Part shown: positions 1 through 8,766 of the stretch, in pieces
How positions within the stretch are numbered: position 1 is the first letter of the stretch
Layout: each line of letters opens with the position of its first letter
From: Arhodomonas aquaeolei DSM 8974
GTDB lineage: Bacteria; Pseudomonadota; Gammaproteobacteria; Nitrococcales; Nitrococcaceae
Assembly (NCBI RefSeq): GCF_000374645.1
Contig: NZ_KB894801.1
Location: 62,001 to 126,000 of the forward strand
Length of the DNA: 64,000 bases
Direction of reading: 5' to 3'
Position numbers and translations under genes: made by a program
Notes under the pieces: model-generated
The model's input: the letters and a program-made list of their open reading frames with translations, nothing else
Told to the model about the DNA's origin: nothing
The model's database searches: none

Positions 1-333
1 GTCGTCGACGATGAGCACGGTGCGTCCCTTGAGCGGGGTCTGCGGGCGCGCGAGCCAGATCACGTCGCGGCCGACGGTGGAACCGTGGTAGCGCGTGGCA
101 TGGATGTAGTCGACCTCCAGGGGGAACTGCAGCCGCGGCAGCAGCCGGCCCAGGGGGACGATGGCCCCCGTCATGACGCCCAAGACGACGGGCATGGTAC
201 CGCCGAGGCGGGTCTCGATGCGCCGGGCCATGTCGTCCAGCGCGCTCTCCACGGCGGCCTCCGTGTGCAGGATCTCCGCGGTGCTCAGGATCTCGTCCAG
301 CTGCTGTGGCGTCACCGGGTTGTAATCACTCAT
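1..333 (-). CDS. hpt: Hypoxanthine-guanine phosphoribosyltransferase, C-terminus cut by window edge
   Basis: Purine salvage enzyme that transfers phosphoribose from PRPP to hypoxanthine or guanine in the cytoplasm. Only the first 111 codons lie in the window. The N-terminus MSDYNPVTPQQLDEILSTAE resembles gammaproteobacterial Hpt proteins near nagZ. The visible part ends with GRTVLIVDD, the start of the PRPP-binding loop (VLIVDD-I-x-E-G in the family), so the catalytic loop is intact as far as it can be seen. The full protein should be about 185 residues. It lies 86 bp downstream of nagZ on the same strand, and the gap carries its own candidate promoter (371-396), so it may be transcribed both with nagZ and alone. 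Confidence 0.88.
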   Translation of the reverse strand, partial: MSDYNPVTPQQLDEILSTAEILHTEAAVESALDDMARRIETRLGGTMPVVLGVMTGAIVPLGRLLPRLQFPLEVDYIHATRYHGSTVGRDVIWLARPQTPLKGRTVLIVDD

Positions 334-370
334 CGGCGGTCCCTTCTGTCTCCACCGGGTATTGGGGCGT

Positions 371-396
371 CGAGGCGCGCGATTATAGGCGCCTCG
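371..396 (-). promoter_or_regulatory. Candidate hpt promoter inside an 8-bp inverted repeat
   Basis: Perfect inverted arms CGAGGCGC (371-378) and GCGCCTCG (389-396) flank a 10-base centre that, on the minus strand, contains an exact TATAAT (382-387). A start about 7 bases further on would leave a leader of about 40 nt before the hpt ATG at 333. No good -35 box is visible. The symmetrical arms around the -10 could be an operator or a hairpin; this is inference. Confidence 0.4.
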
Positions 397-419
397 GCGC
401 TACGGGGCCACTCGGGGGC

Positions 420-1442
420 TCACCGCTCGAGCAGCGCGGCCGCCTCGCGGGCGCGGCGCCAGTCACGGCTGGCGTGCAGGTCCTTCAGCGCGGGGGCGTG
501 CCGGCCGTGTAGCCGGGCACGGCGCAGTGCGGCAGCGGCATCGGCACCGCCGTGCCAGTCCGGGAGCACGGCGTCCACCGCCCTGCCCTCGTTACCGATG
601 ATGACCATGTCGCTGCCGGCGCCGAGGGCGGTGCGGACGCGCTCGCGCAGGCCGCCGGCGACCGCGGCGCCCGCCATGGAGAGGTCGTCGCTGATCACGG
701 CGCCCTGAAAGCCGAGCCGGCCGCGCAGGATGGTGCCGATCCAGTGGCGCGAGAGGCTGGCGGGCAGGCGGTCCTCCGCGGGGAAGACGATGTGCGCCAT
801 CATCACCGCCTCCAGCCCGTTCATGATCAGCCGCCGGAACGGCACGAGGTCCGCGTCGTGCAGATCCCGGCTATCCCGCGGATCCTCCGGCAGGGCCTCG
901 TGGGAGTCCAGGCGCACGCCGCCGTGACCGGGAAAGTGCTTTGCCACCGCGGCCATGCCGGCGCGGCGCATGCCCCGGACGAGTGCCGCGGACAGAGCGG
1001 TGACGGCCCGGGGGGTGTCCGCCAGGGCGCGATCGCCGATCACCGTGCTCATGCCGTGATCGATGTCGACCACCGGTCCGAGGCCGAGGTCCACGCCCAC
1101 GCCGAGCAGCTCTGCCGCGCCGAGCCAGCCAAGCTGCTCGGCGATGGCCTCCGCCTCCGCGGGTTCGCGCTGCCATAGCCGGCCGAGGCCGCGCTGGGCC
1201 GGAAGCCGGGTGAAGCCGTCGGTGAAACGCTGCACCCGCCCGCCCTCGTGGTCCGTGGCGACGAGCAGCGGCGGCGCGCGCAGCGAGCGGATATCGGCGG
1301 TGAGCGCGGCGAGCTGGTCGGCGTCGGCGAAGTTGCGACGGAACAGGATCACACCGCCCACGGCGGGATCGCGCAGGCGGCGGCGCTCCTCGCCGGTGAG
1401 CGTGAGTCCCTCGATGCCGATCATCAGCGGTCCGAGCGACAT
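420..1442 (-). CDS. nagZ: Beta-N-acetylhexosaminidase NagZ
   Basis: Cytoplasmic glycoside hydrolase family 3 enzyme of peptidoglycan recycling that removes N-acetylglucosamine from GlcNAc-1,6-anhydroMurNAc peptides. At 340 residues it has the single-domain NagZ length. Family motifs are present: DHEGGRVQRF (residues 64-73), KHFPGHG (168-174) and SDDLSM (251-256), which holds the nucleophilic Asp. There is no signal peptide, as expected. The start lies 4 bp after the stop of the upstream L,D-transpeptidase, so the genes are very probably co-transcribed; hpt follows. The pairing with a cell-wall cross-linking enzyme suggests a peptidoglycan turnover unit. Confidence 0.95.
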   Translation of the reverse strand: MSLGPLMIGIEGLTLTGEERRRLRDPAVGGVILFRRNFADADQLAALTADIRSLRAPPLLVATDHEGGRVQRFTDGFTRLPAQRGLGRLWQREPAEAEAIAEQLGWLGAAELLGVGVDLGLGPVVDIDHGMSTVIGDRALADTPRAVTALSAALVRGMRRAGMAAVAKHFPGHGGVRLDSHEALPEDPRDSRDLHDADLVPFRRLIMNGLEAVMMAHIVFPAEDRLPASLSRHWIGTILRGRLGFQGAVISDDLSMAGAAVAGGLRERVRTALGAGSDMVIIGNEGRAVDAVLPDWHGGADAAAALRRARLHGRHAPALKDLHASRDWRRAREAAALLER

Positions 1443-1446
1443 GGGC

Positions 1447-1938
1447 TTACTCGATCACCACCGGCGTGCCCGCGGGCACGCGGTCGAACAGCTCCACCAC
1501 CGCGTCCGGGTGCATGCGGATGCAGCCGTGGGAGACCGGTTGCCCGAGCGGGGACTCCGGCGGGCCGCCGTGGATGTAGATGAACCGGCGCATTGTGTCG
1601 CACCGGCCGAGGCGGTTGTGGCCCGGCTCGGTGCCGCTCAGCCAGAGGATGCGCCCGAGGATCCAGTCCCGCCCGGGATGGGCGTCGGCGAGCGCCCGGG
1701 TATAGCGCTCCCCCGTCGGACGCCGGCCCACGAATACCGCGTCCGCCGGCTCGCCGGCGCCGATGCGCGCACGCACGATGTGCCGGCCCCGCGGCGTGCA
1801 GCCGCTGCCGTCCAGCTCGCCGGCACCATTGGCGCCGGTAGCCACCGGCCAGTCCGCGAGGACGGCGCCGTCGCTGCCGTACAGGCGGAGCCGCTGCGCC
1901 GCGAGGTTCACATGGATCCAGGGGGTGTGCTCAGTCAC
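1447..1938 (-). CDS. L,D-transpeptidase (YkuD domain) without a signal peptide
   Basis: YkuD-fold protein of 163 residues. The catalytic signature is complete: His123-Gly124 followed by SHGCIRM (136-142) with Cys139 as the nucleophile. Family members form 3-3 peptidoglycan cross-links or act on L,D bonds. The N-terminus (MTEHTPWIHVNLAAQRLRLY) enters the domain immediately and has no hydrophobic signal, so as annotated the protein is cytoplasmic or exported by another route. The start overlaps the end of the CYTH gene by 8 bp and the stop lies 4 bp before nagZ. A cytoplasmic role on recycled muropeptides would suit the nagZ context, but that is inference. Confidence 0.88.
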   Translation of the reverse strand: MTEHTPWIHVNLAAQRLRLYGSDGAVLADWPVATGANGAGELDGSGCTPRGRHIVRARIGAGEPADAVFVGRRPTGERYTRALADAHPGRDWILGRILWLSGTEPGHNRLGRCDTMRRFIYIHGGPPESPLGQPVSHGCIRMHPDAVVELFDRVPAGTPVVIE

Positions 1939-2422
1939 CGGTGCGCTCCGCGGCGGTCCACTCGCTGTAGGGGTAACGCACCAGCGAGACGTTGTAGTAG
2001 CGCGGCAGGTGGGAGACTTCCCGTCCCGCCCATTCGGGCCTCGTGAAGGCCTCTTCGGCGCTCGCGAGCTCGACCTCCGCGACCACCAGCCCGGCGTTGT
2101 CGCCCTCGAAGACGTCCACCTCCCAGGTGTGACCGTCCACCGGGACGTGGTAGCGGGTCTTCTCGATCAGTGGCCGGTGGCAGAGGTGGTCGAGCATCTC
2201 CTGTGCCTCATCGGCGGGGATCGCGTACTCGTACTCGCGGCGCTGCACGCCGAGGGTTGCGCCCTTGATGTTGAGCCACGCGCGGGCACCGGCGAGGCGC
2301 ACGCGCACGCTGGCGTGGATGTCGCGGCCGAGGTAGCCCTGGCGCATGGGCTGGCCGGCGTCCGCGGCGTCGCGCCAGGCGTCGCCGGTCACCAGGAATT
2401 TGCGTTCGATCTCTTCGGCCAT
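1931..2422 (-). CDS. CYTH domain protein (triphosphate-tunnel enzyme family)
   Basis: A 163-residue single-domain CYTH protein. The family signature ExExK appears at residues 4-8 (EIERK) at the very N-terminus, and the rest shows alternating basic and acidic strands typical of the eight-stranded tunnel. Members act on triphosphates with divalent metals (inorganic triphosphatase, thiamine triphosphatase, CyaB-type adenylate cyclase); the substrate cannot be told from sequence. It is the first gene of the minus-strand run leading to the L,D-transpeptidase, nagZ and hpt, and it is transcribed divergently from the thioesterase-like gene 67 bp away. Confidence 0.85.
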   Translation of the reverse strand: MAEEIERKFLVTGDAWRDAADAGQPMRQGYLGRDIHASVRVRLAGARAWLNIKGATLGVQRREYEYAIPADEAQEMLDHLCHRPLIEKTRYHVPVDGHTWEVDVFEGDNAGLVVAEVELASAEEAFTRPEWAGREVSHLPRYYNVSLVRYPYSEWTAAERTGD

Positions 2423-2489
2423 GGCTGTATCCGGTCCGTCGTGCGGGCAATGGTATCCTACAGCGGTGTCTCACCCCAGGGAGATCCGC

Positions 2490-2930
2490 ATGCTTACCGC
2501 CTCGGCGCTGCAGGCGCGGTTCAATAACCTGATCCCGCTGAGCCGGGCCATGGAGGTGCTGGTCACCCGGCTCGACGAGGCGGGACTCGAGCTCACCGCG
2601 CCGCTCTACGCCAACCACAACCATACGGGAACGGGCTTCGCGGGAAGCCTCTACAGTCTGGCCTGCCTAGCGGGCTGGGGGTGGCTCTACGCGCTCACCC
2701 GCGGCGCCGGCATCGAGCCGCAGCTGGTACTCGCGGACGGGCAGATTCACTACCACCGGCCCTGCGACGACGAGCTCCACGCCGTCCTCGACGTGCCGGC
2801 GGATCTGGCCGATACGGTGATGGCTACCCTGGGGCGGCGTCGTCGGGCCCGTGCGGAGCTCACGGTATACCTGCCCGGTGCCGAACGTCCGGCGGCGACC
2901 TTCAGCGGCCGGTTCGTCGCCCTGCCCTGA
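2490..2930 (+). CDS. Hotdog thioesterase-like protein (YiiD C-terminal domain family)
   Basis: A 146-residue protein whose central motif NHNHTGTGFAGSLYSLA resembles the putative thioesterase domain found at the C-terminus of YiiD and as stand-alone proteins (hotdog fold; the N-H-x-G-T-x-F-G/A-G-S-L-Y-S core). The presumed reaction is hydrolysis of an acyl-CoA or acyl-ACP thioester; the substrate is unknown. I chose the ATG at 2490 because the purine stretch GGGAGATC lies just upstream and the family begins close to this point. Upstream is a weak extended -10 (TGGTATCCT, 2451-2459). gpmA follows after 97 bp. Confidence 0.75.
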   Translation: MLTASALQARFNNLIPLSRAMEVLVTRLDEAGLELTAPLYANHNHTGTGFAGSLYSLACLAGWGWLYALTRGAGIEPQLVLADGQIHYHRPCDDELHAVLDVPADLADTVMATLGRRRRARAELTVYLPGAERPAATFSGRFVALP

Positions 2931-3027
2931 TCGCGACCCCGGCTCTGGTACACTGCGCGGTCCCGGCGGCCGCGTTCCGCTGATCCGCGGTCGTCCGCCC
3001 AATCAGCCATGACACAGGGGGGAAAGC

Positions 3028-3723
3028 ATGAAGCGTCTCGTGCTGCTGCGCCACGGGCAGAGCGTCTGGAACCTGGAGAACCGCTTTACCGGCTGGAAGG
3101 ACGTCGACCTCAGCGAGCGCGGCCGCGATGAGGCGGCCGGCGCCGGCCGTCTGCTTCGCGAGCACGGCTACTCGTTCGACTACGCCTTCACCTCGGTGCT
3201 TACCCGGGCGATCCGCACGGGCTGGATGGTCCTCGACGAGCTCGACGAGCTCTGGATCCCGATGACCAAGGACTGGCGCCTCAACGAGCGCCACTACGGT
3301 GCGCTTACCGGCCTGAACAAGGCCGAGACCGCCGAGGAGTACGGCGACGAGCAGGTCCACGTGTGGCGGCGCAGCTACGCAACCCCGCCGCCGGCGCTGG
3401 CGGAGGACGACGAGCGTCATCCACGCTTCGATCCGCGCTACCGGCACCTGTCCGCGGGTACCCTGCCGGCGACGGAATCCCTGAAGAGCACCCTGGAGCG
3501 GGTGCTACCCTACTGGGAGAGCGACATCCTGCCGGTACTCCGCGAGGTGGAGACCATGCTGATCGCCGCCCACGGCAACAGCCTTAGGGCCCTGATCAAG
3601 CACCTCGACGGTGTCTCCGACGAGGCGATTACCGGCGTCGAGGTGCCCACCGGCAAACCGCTGGTCTACGAACTCGAGGACGACTGCAGCGTGCGCCGGA
3701 GCTTCTACCTGCACGAGCAGTGA
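3028..3723 (+). CDS. gpmA: 2,3-bisphosphoglycerate-dependent phosphoglycerate mutase
   Basis: Glycolytic and gluconeogenic enzyme interconverting 3- and 2-phosphoglycerate through a phosphohistidine. The histidine phosphatase signature [10 protein letters not shown] starts at residue 6 with His9 as the phospho-acceptor, and [13 protein letters not shown] supplies the catalytic Glu and second basic cluster. The second catalytic His is in AAHGNS. The length of 231 residues is normal for the dimeric dPGM class. A purine-rich site (GGGGGGAAAGC) precedes the ATG. A weak -10-like TACACT lies at 2949-2954. An SDR gene follows 13 bp later and may be co-transcribed. Confidence 0.95.
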   Translation: MKRLVLLRHGQSVWNLENRFTGWKDVDLSERGRDEAAGAGRLLREHGYSFDYAFTSVLTRAIRTGWMVLDELDELWIPMTKDWRLNERHYGALTGLNKAETAEEYGDEQVHVWRRSYATPPPALAEDDERHPRFDPRYRHLSAGTLPATESLKSTLERVLPYWESDILPVLREVETMLIAAHGNSLRALIKHLDGVSDEAITGVEVPTGKPLVYELEDDCSVRRSFYLHEQ

Positions 3724-3736
3724 CCCTGGAGGGGCC

Positions 3737-4465
3737 ATGAGCGAGCCCGAACGCGTAGCGTTAATCACCGGCGGCAACCGCGGTATCGGCTTCGAGACCG
3801 CACGGCAGCTCGCCCGCGCCGGGATCAAACCGGTGCTCACCAGCCGCGACGGCCTGCTGGGCAAGGCGGCGGCGGACAAGCTCCAGAGCGAGGGACTGGA
3901 CGTCGCCTATCATCCCCTGGACGTGACTCGCGAGACGAGCATTCAGGGGCTGATGGACTTCATCGCCAATGCCTTCGACCGGGTCGACGTGCTGGTCAAC
4001 AACGCCGGGATCTTCCCCGAGCATGCGCCCTCGGACGGCACCCCTGCGCCGGGGATCCTGGAGGTGGATCGCGCCACCCTGGACGAACACCTCGCCGTTA
4101 ACGCGTACGGGCCGCTGCGTCTCGCCCAGGCCATCGTACCGATCATGCGCCGGCACGGTTACGGTCGCATCGTGAACGTCACCAGCGGCTACGCCCAGTT
4201 TTCGCGCATGGGCCGGGGCTACCCTGCATACCGCTTCTCGAAGTCCGGGCTCAACGCCATCACCCGGCTTCTTGCCGCCGAGACCGACGGCGAGAACATC
4301 CTCGTCAACGCCGTGGACCCGGGCTGGGTGCGTACGCGGATGGGCGGCGGCCAGGCCAACACCTCGCCCCAGGAGGCGGCGGCCCGGGTCGTCGAGGCGG
4401 CCTGCCTGCCGGACGGCTCGCCCACCGGCGCCCTGTTGCGTCACGGCGAGGCGGTGGCGTGGTAG
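3737..4465 (+). CDS. SDR family oxidoreductase (classical type)
   Basis: A 242-residue short-chain dehydrogenase/reductase. It shows the NAD(P)-binding TGGNRGIG near residue 10, NNAG at the end of beta-4, and the catalytic Ser in NVTSGY followed by YRFSK (Tyr-x-x-x-Lys). It also has the PGWVRTRMGG segment typical of carbonyl-reductase-like SDRs with an extended loop. The substrate cannot be predicted. The ATG at 3737 is preceded by GGAGGGG. The gene is 13 bp downstream of gpmA. A strong hairpin (4522-4550) separates it from the next gene. Confidence 0.88.
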   Translation: MSEPERVALITGGNRGIGFETARQLARAGIKPVLTSRDGLLGKAAADKLQSEGLDVAYHPLDVTRETSIQGLMDFIANAFDRVDVLVNNAGIFPEHAPSDGTPAPGILEVDRATLDEHLAVNAYGPLRLAQAIVPIMRRHGYGRIVNVTSGYAQFSRMGRGYPAYRFSKSGLNAITRLLAAETDGENILVNAVDPGWVRTRMGGGQANTSPQEAAARVVEAACLPDGSPTGALLRHGEAVAW

Positions 4466-4521
4466 CAGGCCATCACCCCGGTGCGTCCGCGCCGCGACGA
4501 CGCGAAACGCGCCGTGTGACC

Positions 4522-4550
4522 GGCCTGTGCCGCGTTGCGCGGCACAGGCC
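4522..4550 (+). repeat. Perfect 13-bp hairpin with 3-nt loop
   Basis: GGCCTGTGCCGCG (4522-4534), loop TTG, then its exact complement CGCGGCACAGGCC (4538-4550). It sits between the SDR stop (4465) and the DUF1499 start (4566). There is no T-run after it on either strand, so it is not a standard intrinsic terminator. It could stabilise an mRNA 3' end or attenuate the downstream gene. Confidence 0.8.
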
Positions 4551-4565
4551 CGGGGCCGGTGTGTC

Positions 4566-5057
4566 ATGACCCGTTTTCTCGGAAAGGCGCTGCTGGTCCT
4601 GGTGGTGCTGGCGGTAATCGCCCCGGCGGCGGCGATCGTCTACAGCGGCGCACCGCTCACCGCCCCGCCAGGCATCGTCACGCGCGTGGTGTTCTACCTC
4701 ACGGACAACCGCGTGAGCACCGTGTCCGGCTCCGCCTGGCCGGAGCGACAGCCCATGGAGGTGTCATCGCCGCCGGACCAGACGTTTGCCGCGGCGCGCC
4801 GGACCGTGCGTGCCCTCGGATGGCAGGTCATCTCGATGAGTCACGGCGGGCACCGACTGTCCGCCGTGGACCGCACACCGCTGCTCGGTTTCGAGGACGA
4901 CGTGAGCCTCCGTGTGGAGGCGGAAGACGAATCCGGCCGGAGCGTCGTGCACCTGCGCTCGGCCTCGCGCGTCGGCCAGGCCGATTTCGGCCGCAATACC
5001 GCACGGATCGTCGCTTTTCGTCAGGCCCTCCGGAAGCGGCTGGACACCGGCGGCTGA
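4566..5057 (+). CDS. DUF1499-like membrane-anchored or secreted protein
   Basis: A 163-residue protein with a clear N-terminal hydrophobic segment (residues about 4-27, LGKALLVLVVLAVIAPAAAI), either a signal peptide or an anchor. The remainder resembles DUF1499-type domains: a P-D-x-T-F-x-A-x-R-x-x-x-x-L-G-W stretch followed by beta-rich sequence with DDV-x-L-R-V. The function of the family is unknown. The frame closes 608 bp before the convergent 3-hydroxybutyrate dehydrogenase gene, a gap that contains the first palindromic repeat cluster. Confidence 0.65.
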   Translation: MTRFLGKALLVLVVLAVIAPAAAIVYSGAPLTAPPGIVTRVVFYLTDNRVSTVSGSAWPERQPMEVSSPPDQTFAAARRTVRALGWQVISMSHGGHRLSAVDRTPLLGFEDDVSLRVEAEDESGRSVVHLRSASRVGQADFGRNTARIVAFRQALRKRLDTGG

Positions 5058-5231
5058 CCGTCACCAATGATGCGGGAACGCGCGGAACGTGCATGGAGCC
5101 GGCGTTTTAGTCGGGCACGATCGACGCGGAAGCCATTTCAGCAGCAGGTACCGCCCTGGCCCTGAACCTGCCAGAGGCAGATCGGGCGCCGCCGTCAGAC
5201 CGTAAGTGGCATCCCGCGGGACCACGGGGAC

Positions 5232-5255
5232 GTCGCGCACCGCACGGTGCACGAC
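5232..5255. repeat. GTCG-type hairpin unit (family B, copy in cluster I)
   Basis: Arms GTCGCGCACC (5232-5241) and GGTGCACGAC (5246-5255) pair at 9 of 10 positions around the loop GCAC. The arm sequence matches the outer arms of the longer units at 18.6-18.8 kb. Confidence 0.65.
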
Positions 5256-5284
5256 CTGCACGGGATCACGGAGTTCAGGGGCAG

Positions 5285-5354
5285 GTCGGCTGCTCCCGGC
5301 AGCCGACGTTGCCGGCACCGCAGGACGGGATGTTGGCTGCCAGGAGGGGCCAAC
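5285..5354. repeat. Two-hairpin element (family A), minus orientation
   Basis: A perfect 9-bp hairpin GTCGGCTGC-TCCCG-GCAGCCGAC (5285-5307) and an imperfect one beginning GTTGGCTGC (5332-5354) flank a spacer. The central 42 bases (5304-5345) are found in inverted orientation at 18926-18967 with two differences, by direct comparison. Confidence 0.8.
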
Positions 5355-5425
5355 CTTGGGGTGGCTCCATCCTGGATGACGGTTCCACAGGACCCGCCGG
5401 TCCCGGGAGCACCCCTCTCCCCCGG

Positions 5426-5450
5426 CCCCTCTCCCGCAAGGGGAGAGGGG
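5426..5450. repeat. CCCCTCTCCC / GGGAGAGGGG hairpin
   Basis: Perfect 10-bp arms CCCCTCTCCC (5426-5435) and GGGAGAGGGG (5441-5450) around the loop GCAAG. A third, direct copy of the pyrimidine arm lies just upstream (5412-5422). Similar pyrimidine/purine hairpins are common intergenic elements in many high-GC proteobacteria. Confidence 0.8.
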
Positions 5451-5463
5451 GGCGCGGCCGCAG

Positions 5464-5486
5464 GTCGGCTGCTCTGGGCAGCCGAC
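5464..5486. repeat. Family A hairpin, second copy in cluster I
   Basis: GTCGGCTGC (5464-5472), loop TCTGG, GCAGCCGAC (5478-5486). The stem is a perfect 9 bp. The arms are identical to those at 5285-5307 while the loop differs, so selection or copying appears to act on the stem. Confidence 0.8.
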
Positions 5487-5613
5487 ATCCTCGCCACACC
5501 GGAAATGGACCGGTCGCCCGACCGCAGCCGACATTCGCCGGACGTGGGGGTGCTTCCGCACCGTGGGACAGGCGCCGCAGTCGTGTGACCTCTCGCGCCA
5601 TCTGCGACGGCAT

Positions 5614-5643
5614 GTCGCACACGGGCCCACGACCGTGCACGAC
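5614..5643. repeat. Family B inner hairpin, cluster I
   Basis: GTCGCACACGG (5614-5624) and CCGTGCACGAC (5633-5643) pair except at two adjacent positions. The same two non-pairing positions occur in the unit at 18789-18817. It ends 22 bp before the bdhA stop codon. Confidence 0.65.
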
Positions 5644-5665
5644 CGACCGGATGGTGTCGCGTCCG

Positions 5666-6451
5666 CTACTGTGCGGTCCAGCCGCCGTCCACCGGCATGG
5701 ACGCGCCGGTGATCTGGGACGCCGCGTCGGTGCACAGGAACGCCGCCAGCGCCCCGATCTGCTCGGGCTGGACGAACTGCTTGGACGGCTGCTTGTGGCG
5801 GACAAGCTCGATCTTGGCGTCGTCGATGGACAGGCCCTGCTCGTCGGCGATCTTCTGGATCTGCGCCTGGATGAGCGGGGTCTCCACCCACCCGGGGCAG
5901 ATCGCGTTGCAGGTGATGCCGCGGTCGGCGTTTTCCAGGGCGATGACCTTGGTCAGGCCGACGATGCCGTGCTTGGCGGAGACGTAGGCGGCCTTGTTGA
6001 CCGAGGCCACCAGGCCGTGGGCGGAGGCGGTGTTGATGATGCGGCCCCAGCCCTGGCGCTGCATGTGCGGCAGCGCGGCGTGGGCGGCGTGAAAGGCCGA
6101 GGAAAGGTTGATCGCGATGATAGCGTCCCATTTCTCCCGGGGGAATTCCTCGGTGGGGGCGGTGAACTGGATGCCGGCGTTGTTGACCAGGACGTCGATG
6201 CGGCCGAAGGCCTCGACACAGTCGGCGATCAGCGCCTCGACCTCCTCCGGCCTGCTCATGTCCGCGGGGTTGTAGCGCACGGTCACGCCGTGCTCCGAGG
6301 CGATGGCATCGGCGATCGCCCCGCCCTCCTCCCGCGGTTCGATACCGTTGATGACGACGTTCGCCCCGGCACCCGCCAGGCTTTCTGCGACCGCGCGGCC
6401 GATGCCGCTGGTGGAACCGGTGACCACTGCTGCCTTGTCTTTCAGAGTCAT
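5666..6451 (-). CDS. bdhA: 3-hydroxybutyrate dehydrogenase
   Basis: NAD-dependent SDR that oxidises 3-hydroxybutyrate to acetoacetate. At 261 residues it shows TGSTSGIG (cofactor loop, about residues 11-18), NNAGIQ, and catalytic Ser in NTASAHG with Tyr/Lys in YVSAKHG. The C-terminal segment contains the Gln/His-rich helix (KQPSKQFVQPEQIG) seen in bacterial 3-hydroxybutyrate dehydrogenases. It is divergent from acetoacetyl-CoA synthetase, the next enzyme of the pathway; together they feed poly-hydroxybutyrate or ketone-body carbon into acetyl-CoA metabolism. A candidate extended -10 promoter lies at 6508-6538. Confidence 0.92.
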   Translation of the reverse strand: MTLKDKAAVVTGSTSGIGRAVAESLAGAGANVVINGIEPREEGGAIADAIASEHGVTVRYNPADMSRPEEVEALIADCVEAFGRIDVLVNNAGIQFTAPTEEFPREKWDAIIAINLSSAFHAAHAALPHMQRQGWGRIINTASAHGLVASVNKAAYVSAKHGIVGLTKVIALENADRGITCNAICPGWVETPLIQAQIQKIADEQGLSIDDAKIELVRHKQPSKQFVQPEQIGALAAFLCTDAASQITGASMPVDGGWTAQ

Positions 6452-6507
6452 GATCCAGATGCTCCCGTCGTCTGATGAGGTGGGGACCGGCGCCCGATCC
6501 GGTGCTC

Positions 6508-6538
6508 ATTATCGCAGTCTCCGCGCGCGCACTTGCAA
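6508..6538 (-). promoter_or_regulatory. Candidate bdhA promoter (extended -10)
   Basis: On the minus strand TGC-GATAAT gives an extended -10 (GATAAT at 6508-6513). A TTGCAA box at 6533-6538 could be the -35, although the 19-bp spacing is long. Transcription would begin near 6501, leaving about 50 nt before the bdhA ATG at 6451. The same 215-bp gap must also drive acetoacetyl-CoA synthetase. It contains a GCCGGC-TCCGCAG-GCCGGC hairpin and a CCGATCGG palindrome of unknown function. Confidence 0.4.
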
Positions 6539-6666
6539 GCGCCGCCGCTCGCCGGCTCCGCAGGCCGGCCCCTCCACTCGCATCGCCCGATCGGTTACGA
6601 TCCCGGGTCGAGGCAGGAGCCGCCGCGAGCGCGGCGGGAAGACAGACAGATCAAGGATCACAAGCA

Positions 6667-8634
<1,968 letters not shown>

Positions 8635-8652
8635 CGCCCGGACCACGGCAGA

Positions 8653-8688
8653 CCGGGCGGCGCATCCCCCGCGCCGCCCGGCCCTTTT
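8653..8688 (+). terminator. Intrinsic terminator after acetoacetyl-CoA synthetase
   Basis: Perfect 11-bp stem CCGGGCGGCGC (8653-8663) / GCGCCGCCCGG (8671-8681), loop ATCCCCC, followed by CCCTTTT and a second CCCCTTT tract. It starts 18 bp after the stop codon. Confidence 0.85.
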
Positions 8689-8766
8689 CCCCTTTCTCTC
8701 CCCGAACGTTTCACCGGCGAGGCGACCGCCGACCTCCCTCGCCGCCCCGCCTGACTTCCGCGTGGT

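Larger units (their letters stand above)
5058..5665. repeat. Convergent intergenic region packed with palindromic repeats (cluster I)
   Basis: No credible gene is seen here. The 608-bp gap between two convergent genes holds at least seven hairpin-forming units: a GTCG-type hairpin at 5232-5255, two opposed GTCGGCTGC-type hairpins at 5285-5354, a purine/pyrimidine hairpin at 5426-5450, another GTCGGCTGC hairpin at 5464-5486, and a GTCG-type unit at 5614-5643. Short palindromes such as CGGTCG-CC-CGACCG near 5511-5524 lie between them. The same unit types recur at 18.5-19.0 kb. The arrangement and convergent location resemble REP/BIME-type elements. Confidence 0.75.

Noticed and set aside
5061-6509. 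A 482-codon minus-strand frame overlapping the 3-hydroxybutyrate dehydrogenase gene and the repeats
   Set aside because: It shifts out of the real dehydrogenase frame, is Arg/Gly-rich throughout, and includes the palindromic repeats.
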